Assembly: GCA_902477365.1 (NCBI GenBank)
Contig: CABSGW010000133.1
Span: forward strand, 1 to 7,098
Direction of reading: 5' to 3'
Length of the DNA stretch: 7,098 nt
Origin: an uncultured Prevotellaceae bacterium
GTDB taxonomy: Bacteria; Bacteroidota; Bacteroidia; Bacteroidales; Bacteroidaceae
The notes under the pieces are model-generated. The model was not told where the DNA came from. It saw nothing but the letters and a program-made list of their open reading frames with translations, and did no database searches. Made by a program: the position numbers and the translations under genes. The first letter of the stretch is position 1. Each line of letters starts with the position of its first letter. Shown one piece after another: positions 1 to 6,443 of this stretch.

Positions 1-159
1 GGCTATGCCCACACGAGCCCGATAGGGCCGTAGCAACTGGTGCAACTCTTCCCGCAAGGCTTTGCGACGGGGCACATCGGTAGCCGAAACCGCCTGACAC
101 AGACATGCCGCGATGGCCGTCATAAAGATTGATCTCAAACCAAACAGACTCATTTTCAT
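1..159 (-). CDS. Secreted protein N-terminus, possible class A beta-lactamase (partial)
   Basis: Only the first 53 codons are visible; the gene runs off the left edge. The start is ATG at 159; a second in-frame ATG lies two codons later. Residues 1-26 look like a signal peptide: a lysine at position 2, a hydrophobic stretch around residues 5-21, and an A-V-S-A cleavage-type site before T27. I16-A-A-C19 could instead be read as a weak lipobox. The mature part, ending LHQLLRPYRARVGIA, has the spacing and R-x-x-V-G-I-A pattern seen at the start of class A serine beta-lactamases such as CblA and CfxA of Bacteroides, where a helix leads into the first beta strand. The catalytic S-x-x-K, S-D-N and K-T-G motifs would lie outside the window, so activity cannot be judged. 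A related serine hydrolase is the main alternative. The coding call is firm and the family call tentative. It is transcribed divergently from uvrA. Confidence 0.5.
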   Translation of the reverse strand, partial: MKMSLFGLRSIFMTAIAACLCQAVSATDVPRRKALREELHQLLRPYRARVGIA

Positions 160-202
160 CACTTTTTATTTTCGCAATTTGTCAATACCATAAATGAAAG
201 TA

Positions 203-234
203 CAAAATTACGCCATTCACCAAAACAGTACAAT
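203..234 (-). promoter_or_regulatory. Bacteroidota-type promoter for the leftward secreted-protein gene
   Basis: On the minus strand, TAATTTTG (203-210) matches the Bacteroidota -7 consensus TAnnTTTG exactly. ATTG (231-234), close to the -33 consensus TTTG, lies 20 nt upstream, which is a normal spacing for the primary sigma factor of Bacteroides. Transcription would start a few bases downstream of 203, leaving a leader of roughly 35-40 nt before the ATG at 159. No Shine-Dalgarno sequence is evident; the stretch before the start is A-rich, as is common in this phylum. Confidence 0.55.
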
Positions 235-263
235 GTTTATCTACAAATTTATGTGTATCTTTG
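232..263 (+). promoter_or_regulatory. Bacteroidota-type promoter for uvrA
   Basis: TATCTTTG at 256-263 is an exact match to the -7 consensus TAnnTTTG and lies 33 bp before the chosen uvrA start. The -33 element is weak: no TTTG occurs at the expected spacing, and 232-240 offers only partial matches. The expected transcription start, near 268-272, gives a leader of about 25-30 nt. The upstream half of this promoter overlaps the -33 element of the divergent gene at 231-234. Confidence 0.5.
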
Positions 264-296
264 TACGTTTCAAAACGCAATTTCCAGCATACAATT

Positions 297-3107
297 ATGG
301 TCGAAGACTTTATTCGCATCAAAGGCGCCCGTGTCAACAATTTAAAAAATATAGACGTAAACATACCGCGTAACAAGTTAATTGTCGTAACGGGTTTATC
401 CGGTTCGGGAAAATCCTCATTGGCATTCGATACACTGTACGCCGAAGGGCAACGCCGCTATGTAGAAAGCCTGTCGGCCTACGCCCGGCAGTTCTTAGGC
501 CGTATGAGTAAACCCGAGTGCGACTATATCAAAGGAATTCCTCCGGCCATAGCCATCGAACAAAAGGTCAGTAGCCGGAACCCACGCTCTACCGTCGGAA
601 CATCCACTGAAATTTACGATTACCTGCGTTTGCTGTTTGCACGTATCGGCCGTACCTATTCGCCCATAAGTGGTGAAGAGGTGAAACGCCATACACCCGA
701 AGACGTCATCCGGTATATCCTCTCCTATTCAAAAGGAACACGCTTCACCATATTGGCTCCCTTTCGATTACCTGAAGAAAGAACGCTTCGCAAACAACTG
801 GAGATAAACCTCAAACAGGGACTGAACCGACTGGACATCAACGGTGAAATGGTACGTATTGAAGATTATCTGCCGACACTGGAAGAAGATGCGGTACCCG
901 GTACACAAAATCCCCTTTACACACTTATTGACCGCATGAGTGTGGACGACAGCAAGGAAGCGATCTCACGCCTGACAGACTCCATCGAAACAGCCTTTTA
1001 CGAAGGAGACGGCACTTGCGCCATCCGCATTTACCCATCGCAGATTCTACATACTTTTTCTACCCGGTTCGAGGCAGATGGTATCACCTTCGAAGACCCT
1101 ACCGACCAGTTGTTCTCATTCAACTCCCCGTTAGGAGCCTGCCCGCACTGTGAAGGTTTCGGACGGATTATCGGTATTGATGAGAGTTTGGTTGTTCCCA
1201 ACCGCTCACTCAGTGTGTATGACGGTGCCGTCATTTGTTGGCGGGGCGAAAAGATGGGAGCGTGGAAAGAAGAGTTCTGTCGCAGGGCTACGGAACATGA
1301 TTTCCCGATTTTCGAACCATACTATAACCTGACGCGCAAGCAAAAAGATTATTTATGGCACGGCGATGCCGCCGAACAAAAACGCCCCAAAGAGGAACAA
1401 GTGACGATTGATGCCTTTTTCCGTATGTTGGAAGAGAATCAATATAAAATCCAATACCGTGTGATGCTAGCCCGTTACCGGGGTAAAACGATTTGCCCCA
1501 CATGTCATGGCACACGCTTGAAAAAGGAAGCCGGATACGTGCGCATTGGAGACCGCACCCTTCCCGAACTGGTTGATATGCCCATCAGTGAACTGAAAAC
1601 ATTCTTTGCTGAATTGCAGTTGACCGACACGGAGAAACAAATAGCCAAACGATTACTAACTGAAATTACTAACCGGATTGGTTTTCTATCTGATGTAGGA
1701 TTAGACTATCTGACACTAAACCGACTGAGCAACTCACTGTCGGGCGGAGAAAGCCAACGCATAAACCTAGCGACATCGCTGGGAAGCAGTCTGGTGGGAT
1801 CGCTCTACATTCTGGACGAACCAAGTATTGGTCTGCACAGTCGCGATACCGACCGTCTGACCAATGTACTCCGCCGTCTGCAACAGTTAGGCAATACGGT
1901 TATAGTGGTGGAACACGACGAAGAAATCATCCGAACAGCCGACTACATCATCGACATTGGTCCGCAGGCAGGCCGACTGGGCGGCGAGATTGTTTATCAA
2001 GGAGACATGAGCGACCTGAAGCCGGGTTCGAACAGCTACACGGTAAAATATTTATTGGGCGAAGAACAAATAGCACTCCCCGAGAGCAGACGTCCCTGGA
2101 ATCGGTTTATTGACATCCAAGGCGCCAGGGAAAACAACCTGAAAGGCATTGATGTCCGTTTCCCCCTCAACGTAATGAGTGTGGTTACCGGAGTGAGTGG
2201 TTCGGGAAAAAGTACCTTGATACGAGATATCCTATATCGCGCCGTGAAGCGTCATTTTGATGAAGTATGTGACCGGCCGGGCGAACACATTGCCTTGACT
2301 GGTGACTTAGATGCCATAAAAGGCGTAGAGTTCATCGACCAAAATCCCATCGGGAAGTCTTCGCGAAGTAATCCCGTAACGTATGTCAAAGCCTATGACG
2401 AGATCCGCAAATTGATGGCCGACCAACCTTTGTCCAAGCAAATGGACTTTACGGCCGGACATTTCTCCTTCAATACCGATGGAGGCCGCTGCGAGGAATG
2501 CAAGGGAGAAGGTGTTGTAAAAGTAGAGATGCAGTTTATGGCCGACCTGGAGTTGGAATGCGAATCATGTCACGGAAAACGTTTCAAACCAGACATTCTG
2601 GAAGTAAAGTTTGCAGGTAAGAATGTACATGATCTGCTGGAGATGACCGTAAACCAAGCGATTGAGTTTTTCACAGAACAGAAGCAGCCACGCATCGTCA
2701 AACGTCTAAAACCTTTACAAGAAGTGGGATTGGGATACATTAAATTGGGACAATCATCCAATACGCTCTCTGGAGGAGAGAACCAGCGTGTCAAATTGGC
2801 TTATTACTTAGGAATGGAAAAGGTACAACCAACCTTATTCATTTTTGATGAGCCCACAACCGGATTGCACTTTCACGACATAAAAAAACTGCTTGAAGCA
2901 TTTGATGCACTGATCTTACGAGGCCATACTGTCATTATCATTGAACACAACATGGATGTGATAAAATGTGCCGATTATATTATCGACCTTGGCCCAGAAG
3001 GGGGTGATAAAGGCGGAACGATTGTTGTAACCGGAACTCCGGAACAAGTGGCTGCTTGTGACGCCAGTTATACAGGACAGTTCTTACGCGAGAAACTAAA
3101 CATATAA
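297..3107 (+). CDS. uvrA: UvrA, excinuclease ABC subunit A
   Basis: This is the damage-recognition ATPase of nucleotide excision repair. It dimerises, finds distorted DNA and loads UvrB in the cytoplasm. The 936 residues are full length (E. coli has 940). There are two ABC modules. The first has Walker A GLSGSGKS at 33-40, signature LSGGESQR at 481-488 and Walker B LYILDEP at 503-509. The second has Walker A GVSGSGKST at 632-640, signature LSGGENQR at 824-831 and Walker B LFIFDEP at 847-853. Residues about 125-245 fit the UvrB-binding domain and about 290-400 the insertion domain. Zinc-type CxxC pairs occur at C282/C285, C400/C403, C732/C735 and C755/C758. The CxxC pair that E. coli carries just before the first of these is replaced by a sequence without cysteine around 258-263. 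The ATG at 297 was chosen because the in-frame TTG at 261 lies inside the -7 element and the family's N-terminus begins near the I-x-G-A-R-x-N-N-L motif. Bacteroides genomes usually carry more than one uvrA; this may be one of several. Confidence 0.95.
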   Translation: MVEDFIRIKGARVNNLKNIDVNIPRNKLIVVTGLSGSGKSSLAFDTLYAEGQRRYVESLSAYARQFLGRMSKPECDYIKGIPPAIAIEQKVSSRNPRSTVGTSTEIYDYLRLLFARIGRTYSPISGEEVKRHTPEDVIRYILSYSKGTRFTILAPFRLPEERTLRKQLEINLKQGLNRLDINGEMVRIEDYLPTLEEDAVPGTQNPLYTLIDRMSVDDSKEAISRLTDSIETAFYEGDGTCAIRIYPSQILHTFSTRFEADGITFEDPTDQLFSFNSPLGACPHCEGFGRIIGIDESLVVPNRSLSVYDGAVICWRGEKMGAWKEEFCRRATEHDFPIFEPYYNLTRKQKDYLWHGDAAEQKRPKEEQVTIDAFFRMLEENQYKIQYRVMLARYRGKTICPTCHGTRLKKEAGYVRIGDRTLPELVDMPISELKTFFAELQLTDTEKQIAKRLLTEITNRIGFLSDVGLDYLTLNRLSNSLSGGESQRINLATSLGSSLVGSLYILDEPSIGLHSRDTDRLTNVLRRLQQLGNTVIVVEHDEEIIRTADYIIDIGPQAGRLGGEIVYQGDMSDLKPGSNSYTVKYLLGEEQIALPESRRPWNRFIDIQGARENNLKGIDVRFPLNVMSVVTGVSGSGKSTLIRDILYRAVKRHFDEVCDRPGEHIALTGDLDAIKGVEFIDQNPIGKSSRSNPVTYVKAYDEIRKLMADQPLSKQMDFTAGHFSFNTDGGRCEECKGEGVVKVEMQFMADLELECESCHGKRFKPDILEVKFAGKNVHDLLEMTVNQAIEFFTEQKQPRIVKRLKPLQEVGLGYIKLGQSSNTLSGGENQRVKLAYYLGMEKVQPTLFIFDEPTTGLHFHDIKKLLEAFDALILRGHTVIIIEHNMDVIKCADYIIDLGPEGGDKGGTIVVTGTPEQVAACDASYTGQFLREKLNI

Positions 3108-3127
3108 ACTCGCAGCTAGTAACAAAA

Positions 3128-3176
3128 TAAAAGGAAAATGAGACTCACTATATTATTCTCATTTTCCCTTTATTGT
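3128..3176. terminator. Bidirectional intrinsic terminator between uvrA and leuB
   Basis: The 11-bp arm GGAAAATGAGA (3133-3143) pairs perfectly with TCTCATTTTCC (3157-3167) around a 13-nt loop. After one bulged C at 3168 the stem extends by three A-T pairs. An A-rich run lies on the left flank and a T-rich run on the right, so the hairpin can end transcription from uvrA rightward and from leuB leftward. It occupies the 82-bp gap between the two converging genes; nothing else is seen in that gap. Confidence 0.85.
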
Positions 3177-3189
3177 TTATAACACGTCC

Positions 3190-4251
3190 TTATTGTGCTT
3201 TGATCCAGTTTACAATCCAAGCTCCGACTTCTTTTGTACCGAACTTATCACCACCTTCAACTTGTATTTCCGGAGTACGTACATTTTCGTCCAAGCTGGC
3301 GTCTACGGCACGACGAATCAAATCACCCTCTGCTTGCAGTCCAAAATACTCAAACAACATCGCAACAGAAAGAATCTGAGCTAACGGATTGGCGATATTC
3401 AACCCTTTAGCCTGTGGCCATGAACCATGAATCGGTTCGAATACAGGAGTGCTTTCGCCCGTAGAAGCAGAAGGAAGCAAACCCATGGAGCCTGTTATGC
3501 AAGAACCTTCATCGGTAAGGATATCTCCGAAAGTATTTTCTGTAACCATCACATCAAAAAAAGTAGGTTCTTGAATCATGCGCATGGCTGCATTATCCAC
3601 ATACATATAATCTGTTGTAACATCCGGATATTGCGGTGCCATTTCTTGAGCCACCTTACGCCAAAGCCTACTTGAGGCCAACACATTAGCCTTATCAACT
3701 ACCGTCAAGTGTTTGCGTCGACGCTGTGCATATTCATAAGCGACCTTCAAGATCCGCTCTACTTCCGGACGAGTATATTTATTGGTGTCGTAAGCCATAT
3801 CATCCCCTTCGTGCTTCTCACCAAAGTACATACCTCCGGTCAACTCACGAATACAAATAAAATCGGCTCCACTAACCAACTCGTCTTTCAACAGCGATTT
3901 ATGCACCAAACATTTAAAGGTTTGTACCGGACGAATATTGGCAAACAGCCCTAATTTCTTACGCATCGCCAGTAACCCTTGCTCGGGGCGTACCTTGGCC
4001 GAAGGGTCATTGTCAAACTTCGTGTCACCTACAGACGAGAACAACACGGCATCAGCCTCCTTACAAACCCGATAGGTTTCTTCCGGAAACGGATCGCCTA
4101 CAGCATCAATAGCCGCAGCTCCCACGAGTGCATCCTTGTAGGTCACCTTATGACCGAATTTTTCACACACAGCGCTCATAACGGCAACTCCTTGAGCCGA
4201 TATTTCCGGTCCGATACCATCACCGGCCAATACTGCAATTTTCAATTCCAT
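3190..4251 (-). CDS. leuB: 3-isopropylmalate dehydrogenase
   Basis: LeuB oxidises and decarboxylates (2R,3S)-3-isopropylmalate to 4-methyl-2-oxopentanoate with NAD+, the third committed step to leucine. It is a cytoplasmic dimer. The 353 residues match the family length. Visible active-site residues, in the usual order, are R97 and R107 (in N-I-R-P), R135 (in R-E-L-T-G-G), Y142, K187 (in V-D-K-A-N-V-L), D219 (in V-D-N-A-A-M), and D243 and D247 (in G-D-I-L-T-D-E) for the Mg2+ site. The cofactor loop reads E272-P-I-H-G-S-W-P, followed by N288-P, where many bacteria have G-S-A-P; an aspartate/glutamate for the adenosine ribose is not obvious from inspection. It is the last gene of the leu operon, starting at ATG 4251, with no Shine-Dalgarno sequence. 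The same enzyme class can act on 3-methylmalate, so LeuB here may also serve the citramalate route to isoleucine. Confidence 0.95.
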   Translation of the reverse strand: MELKIAVLAGDGIGPEISAQGVAVMSAVCEKFGHKVTYKDALVGAAAIDAVGDPFPEETYRVCKEADAVLFSSVGDTKFDNDPSAKVRPEQGLLAMRKKLGLFANIRPVQTFKCLVHKSLLKDELVSGADFICIRELTGGMYFGEKHEGDDMAYDTNKYTRPEVERILKVAYEYAQRRRKHLTVVDKANVLASSRLWRKVAQEMAPQYPDVTTDYMYVDNAAMRMIQEPTFFDVMVTENTFGDILTDEGSCITGSMGLLPSASTGESTPVFEPIHGSWPQAKGLNIANPLAQILSVAMLFEYFGLQAEGDLIRRAVDASLDENVRTPEIQVEGGDKFGTKEVGAWIVNWIKAQ

Positions 4252-4326
4252 TGTTTGAGTTATTTTATTAATTAGTTTTCTATATATAGACTCGGTTACT
4301 TATCTGTCATATTACCTCTTAAAGCA
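4252..4326 (-). other. Intercistronic gap between the synthase gene and leuB
   Basis: This AT-rich 75-bp stretch is the longest gap inside the operon. It holds no convincing terminator hairpin and no TAnnTTTG promoter element, so leuB is probably read through from upstream. It contains a 12-bp perfect palindrome, TCTATATATAGA (4279-4290), and a four-codon open frame (4310-4296, M-T-D-K-stop) preceded by an AGAGG ribosome-binding-like sequence. Neither has an assigned role. Confidence 0.5.
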
Positions 4327-5868
4327 CTATTCTTCCTGATTTTCAATTATATTCAACATCTTCATTGTGGCTTTAATGGCAGCTTCCGTCTGGTCGGCAT
4401 CAAAGCCGCGTGTACGAAACTCACGTCCGTTCAGACTCCACGTAATGACAGTCTGCACAAAAGCATCGGTACGTCCGCCGGGAGGAATAGTTACGTTATA
4501 ATTAAGCAAAACCGGAAAAGGCTTTCCTAATTTATTCATATAAATATCTCGGATTCCACGCATAAAGGCATCGTATTGACCGTCTCCTGTGGCATGCGCT
4601 TCATATTCGACATCGTTGATCATGATACGGAGCGATGCCGACGGTTTCAGACCGTAAGCGGTGGATACAAAATAACTGATCAGACGCACACGCTCTTCCG
4701 GCAAATCGTGTTTCAGCACATCCGATACGATATAAGGCAGATCCTCTTGTGTAACAATTTCTTTTTTATCCCCTAACGCGATAATGCGGGCTGTAACGCG
4801 CTTAGTCTCTTCCGCCGTTAGTTCCAATCCTAACGCCTCCATGTTTTTCAGGATATTAGCTTTCCCACTATTTTTGCCCAGCGCATACTCCCGCACGCGT
4901 CCGAAACGCTCGGGGAGCAAGGCATTAAAATAAAGGTTATGTTTATTATCTCCATCCGCATGCACACCTGCCACTTGCGTAAAGACGCTCTCCCCGACAA
5001 TTGGTTTATTGGGGGGAATGTTTACTCCCGAATAGTTCTCCACCAACCGGCTTACCTCATTCAGTTTTTCTTCATGAAGACCCGTCTCGGCATTGAAATG
5101 ATCTTTCAGGATAGCCTGTACACTTGCCAAAGGAGCATTACCGGCCCGCTCACCCAATCCGTTTACCGAAGTATGGATACCTCTGCAACCGCTCAGTACC
5201 GCAGCCAACACATTCGAGATGGCCAGATCATAATCATTATGGGCATGAAAATCAAAATGCAGTTCCGGATACCGTTTCACCATACGGCGCACATAGTTAA
5301 GTGCGCTCAACGGATGGAGTATTCCCAACGTATCAGGCAACATGAAACGCCGTATACCCGAATCACGCAAGCCATCCACCAACTGAAACACATAATCGGG
5401 ACTATCCTTCATTCCGTTTGACCAGTCTTCCAGATAGATATTAGCTTCTATACCTTTTTCATGAGCATAATCCAATGTCTGCCGTATATCTGCAAAATGT
5501 TCTTCCGGTGTTTTATGGAGCTGGTGCAGACAATGCTTCAACGAACCTTTACACAACAAGTTGATTCGCCGGCATCCGCAGCTGCGTACCCAATCCACAG
5601 AAGTTGTCCCGTCAATAAAGCCCAACACCTCCACCCGGTCTAACTTCTCCACGCTGGCCGCCCATTTACAGATCAACGAAACCGCACGCTTCTCCCCCTC
5701 CGACACTCGGGCCGAGGCTACTTCTATACGATCCACATTCAGTTCCTGCAACAGCAAACGTGCTATCAGCAGCTTCTCATGGGGCATAAACGACACTCCG
5801 CTGGTTTGCTCACCGTCGCGAAGTGTCGTATCCATTATTTCTATCTTTACACGTTTTGTGTTTCCCAT
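4327..5868 (-). CDS. cimA: LeuA/CimA-family synthase, probable (R)-citramalate synthase
   Basis: This belongs to the DRE-TIM metallolyase family that condenses acetyl-CoA with a 2-oxo acid. The 513 residues comprise a TIM barrel (about 8-270), a linker region (about 280-385) and a C-terminal regulatory LeuA dimer domain (about 390-505). Catalytic and metal residues are visible: R17-D18 in T-L-R-D-G-E-Q, H208-x-H210 (F-H-A-H-N-D) and N244 in G-E-R-A-G-N. From memory, the whole chain tracks the Leptospira interrogans citramalate synthase closely with an offset of one. The residues forming its pyruvate pocket (L81, L104, Y144, E146) correspond to L82, L105, Y145 and E147 here, and its isoleucine-site Y430/D431 to Y432/D433. 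That points to pyruvate as substrate, giving citramalate for isoleucine synthesis. Automated annotation would probably say 2-isopropylmalate synthase, which remains the alternative. Its start lies inside leuD (22-bp overlap), suggesting translational coupling; no Shine-Dalgarno sequence is seen. The family call is very firm, the substrate call good but unproven. Confidence 0.8.
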   Translation of the reverse strand: MGNTKRVKIEIMDTTLRDGEQTSGVSFMPHEKLLIARLLLQELNVDRIEVASARVSEGEKRAVSLICKWAASVEKLDRVEVLGFIDGTTSVDWVRSCGCRRINLLCKGSLKHCLHQLHKTPEEHFADIRQTLDYAHEKGIEANIYLEDWSNGMKDSPDYVFQLVDGLRDSGIRRFMLPDTLGILHPLSALNYVRRMVKRYPELHFDFHAHNDYDLAISNVLAAVLSGCRGIHTSVNGLGERAGNAPLASVQAILKDHFNAETGLHEEKLNEVSRLVENYSGVNIPPNKPIVGESVFTQVAGVHADGDNKHNLYFNALLPERFGRVREYALGKNSGKANILKNMEALGLELTAEETKRVTARIIALGDKKEIVTQEDLPYIVSDVLKHDLPEERVRLISYFVSTAYGLKPSASLRIMINDVEYEAHATGDGQYDAFMRGIRDIYMNKLGKPFPVLLNYNVTIPPGGRTDAFVQTVITWSLNGREFRTRGFDADQTEAAIKATMKMLNIIENQEE

Positions 5869-6434
5869 TTTTCTATTTTGGGCCGATTCTCCAACAAGTA
5901 ATCGATGTCATCCAACGCATTCATCAGGCAATACTTCTTGTAACCGTTAATCTCGAAGTGCTCACACTCTCCTGTGGCCTCGTTGGTGACTGTTTGCGCA
6001 GGCAAATTCACCGTCACCTCTGTACGCGGATCGGCTTGTATGCTTTCAAACAACCGGGAAAGGAATTCTTCGCTTACCACTACCGGAAGCACAAAGTTGT
6101 TCAATTCGTTCTGCTTGTGAATATCGGCAAAGAAACTGCTTACCACCACCCGGAATCCATAACCGGCAATAGCCCATGCTGCATGTTCCCGGCTCGAACC
6201 ACAGCCGAAATTTTTCCCGGCCACCAATATTTCACCGCCATAAGTAGGATCATTCAGCACAAATTCCTTTTTTGTTCCATCCGGATTGTAACGCCAATCC
6301 CGAAACAGGTTATCACCGAAACCCTCTTTATCCGTCGCTTTCAGGAAACGGGCAGGAATAATTTGGTCTGTATCTATGTTCTCCAACGGGAGGGGTACGC
6401 ATGTACTTTTTATTATATCGAACTTTCTTTTCAT
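5847..6434 (-). CDS. leuD: 3-isopropylmalate dehydratase small subunit
   Basis: LeuD is the swivel-domain subunit that joins LeuC to form isopropylmalate isomerase, which converts 2-isopropylmalate to 3-isopropylmalate by dehydration and rehydration in the cytoplasm. Its 195 residues match the family (E. coli 201). Visible motifs are N-I-D-T-D-Q-I-I-P-A-R-F-L at 19-31, G-K-N-F-G-C-G-S-S-R-E-H-A at 73-85 (the substrate-binding loop), and F-A-D-I at 102-105 followed by H-K-Q-N-E-L-N-N. Many other bacteria carry F-A-D-I-F-x-x-N-x-x-K-N at the last site; the change is probably a lineage variant. The ATG at 6434 is 9 bp after the leuC stop, and the 3' end overlaps the next gene by 22 bp, so the three genes are almost certainly cotranscribed. 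In a cell with citramalate synthase the same isomerase may also process citramalate. Confidence 0.95.
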   Translation of the reverse strand: MKRKFDIIKSTCVPLPLENIDTDQIIPARFLKATDKEGFGDNLFRDWRYNPDGTKKEFVLNDPTYGGEILVAGKNFGCGSSREHAAWAIAGYGFRVVVSSFFADIHKQNELNNFVLPVVVSEEFLSRLFESIQADPRTEVTVNLPAQTVTNEATGECEHFEINGYKKYCLMNALDDIDYLLENRPKIEKWETQNV

Positions 6435-6443
6435 GACACTTAA

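Noticed and set aside
297..3107. UvrA2-type paralogue lacking the UvrB-binding domain
   Set aside because: The region of about residues 125-245 is present at normal length, so the protein should still be able to bind UvrB.
4252..4326. Terminator or separate promoter before leuB
   Set aside because: There is no stable GC-containing stem with a T-run and no TAnnTTTG element; the TATATA palindrome is too weak.
4939..5421. 160-codon open frame on the plus strand opposite the synthase gene
   Set aside because: It is antisense to conserved catalytic sequence, and its composition (many I, H, Q and T residues) is what a shadow frame would give.
5823..6443. 206-codon open frame on the plus strand opposite leuD
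   Set aside because: It is fully antisense to a well-supported leuD, has no recognisable motif, and runs against the operon.
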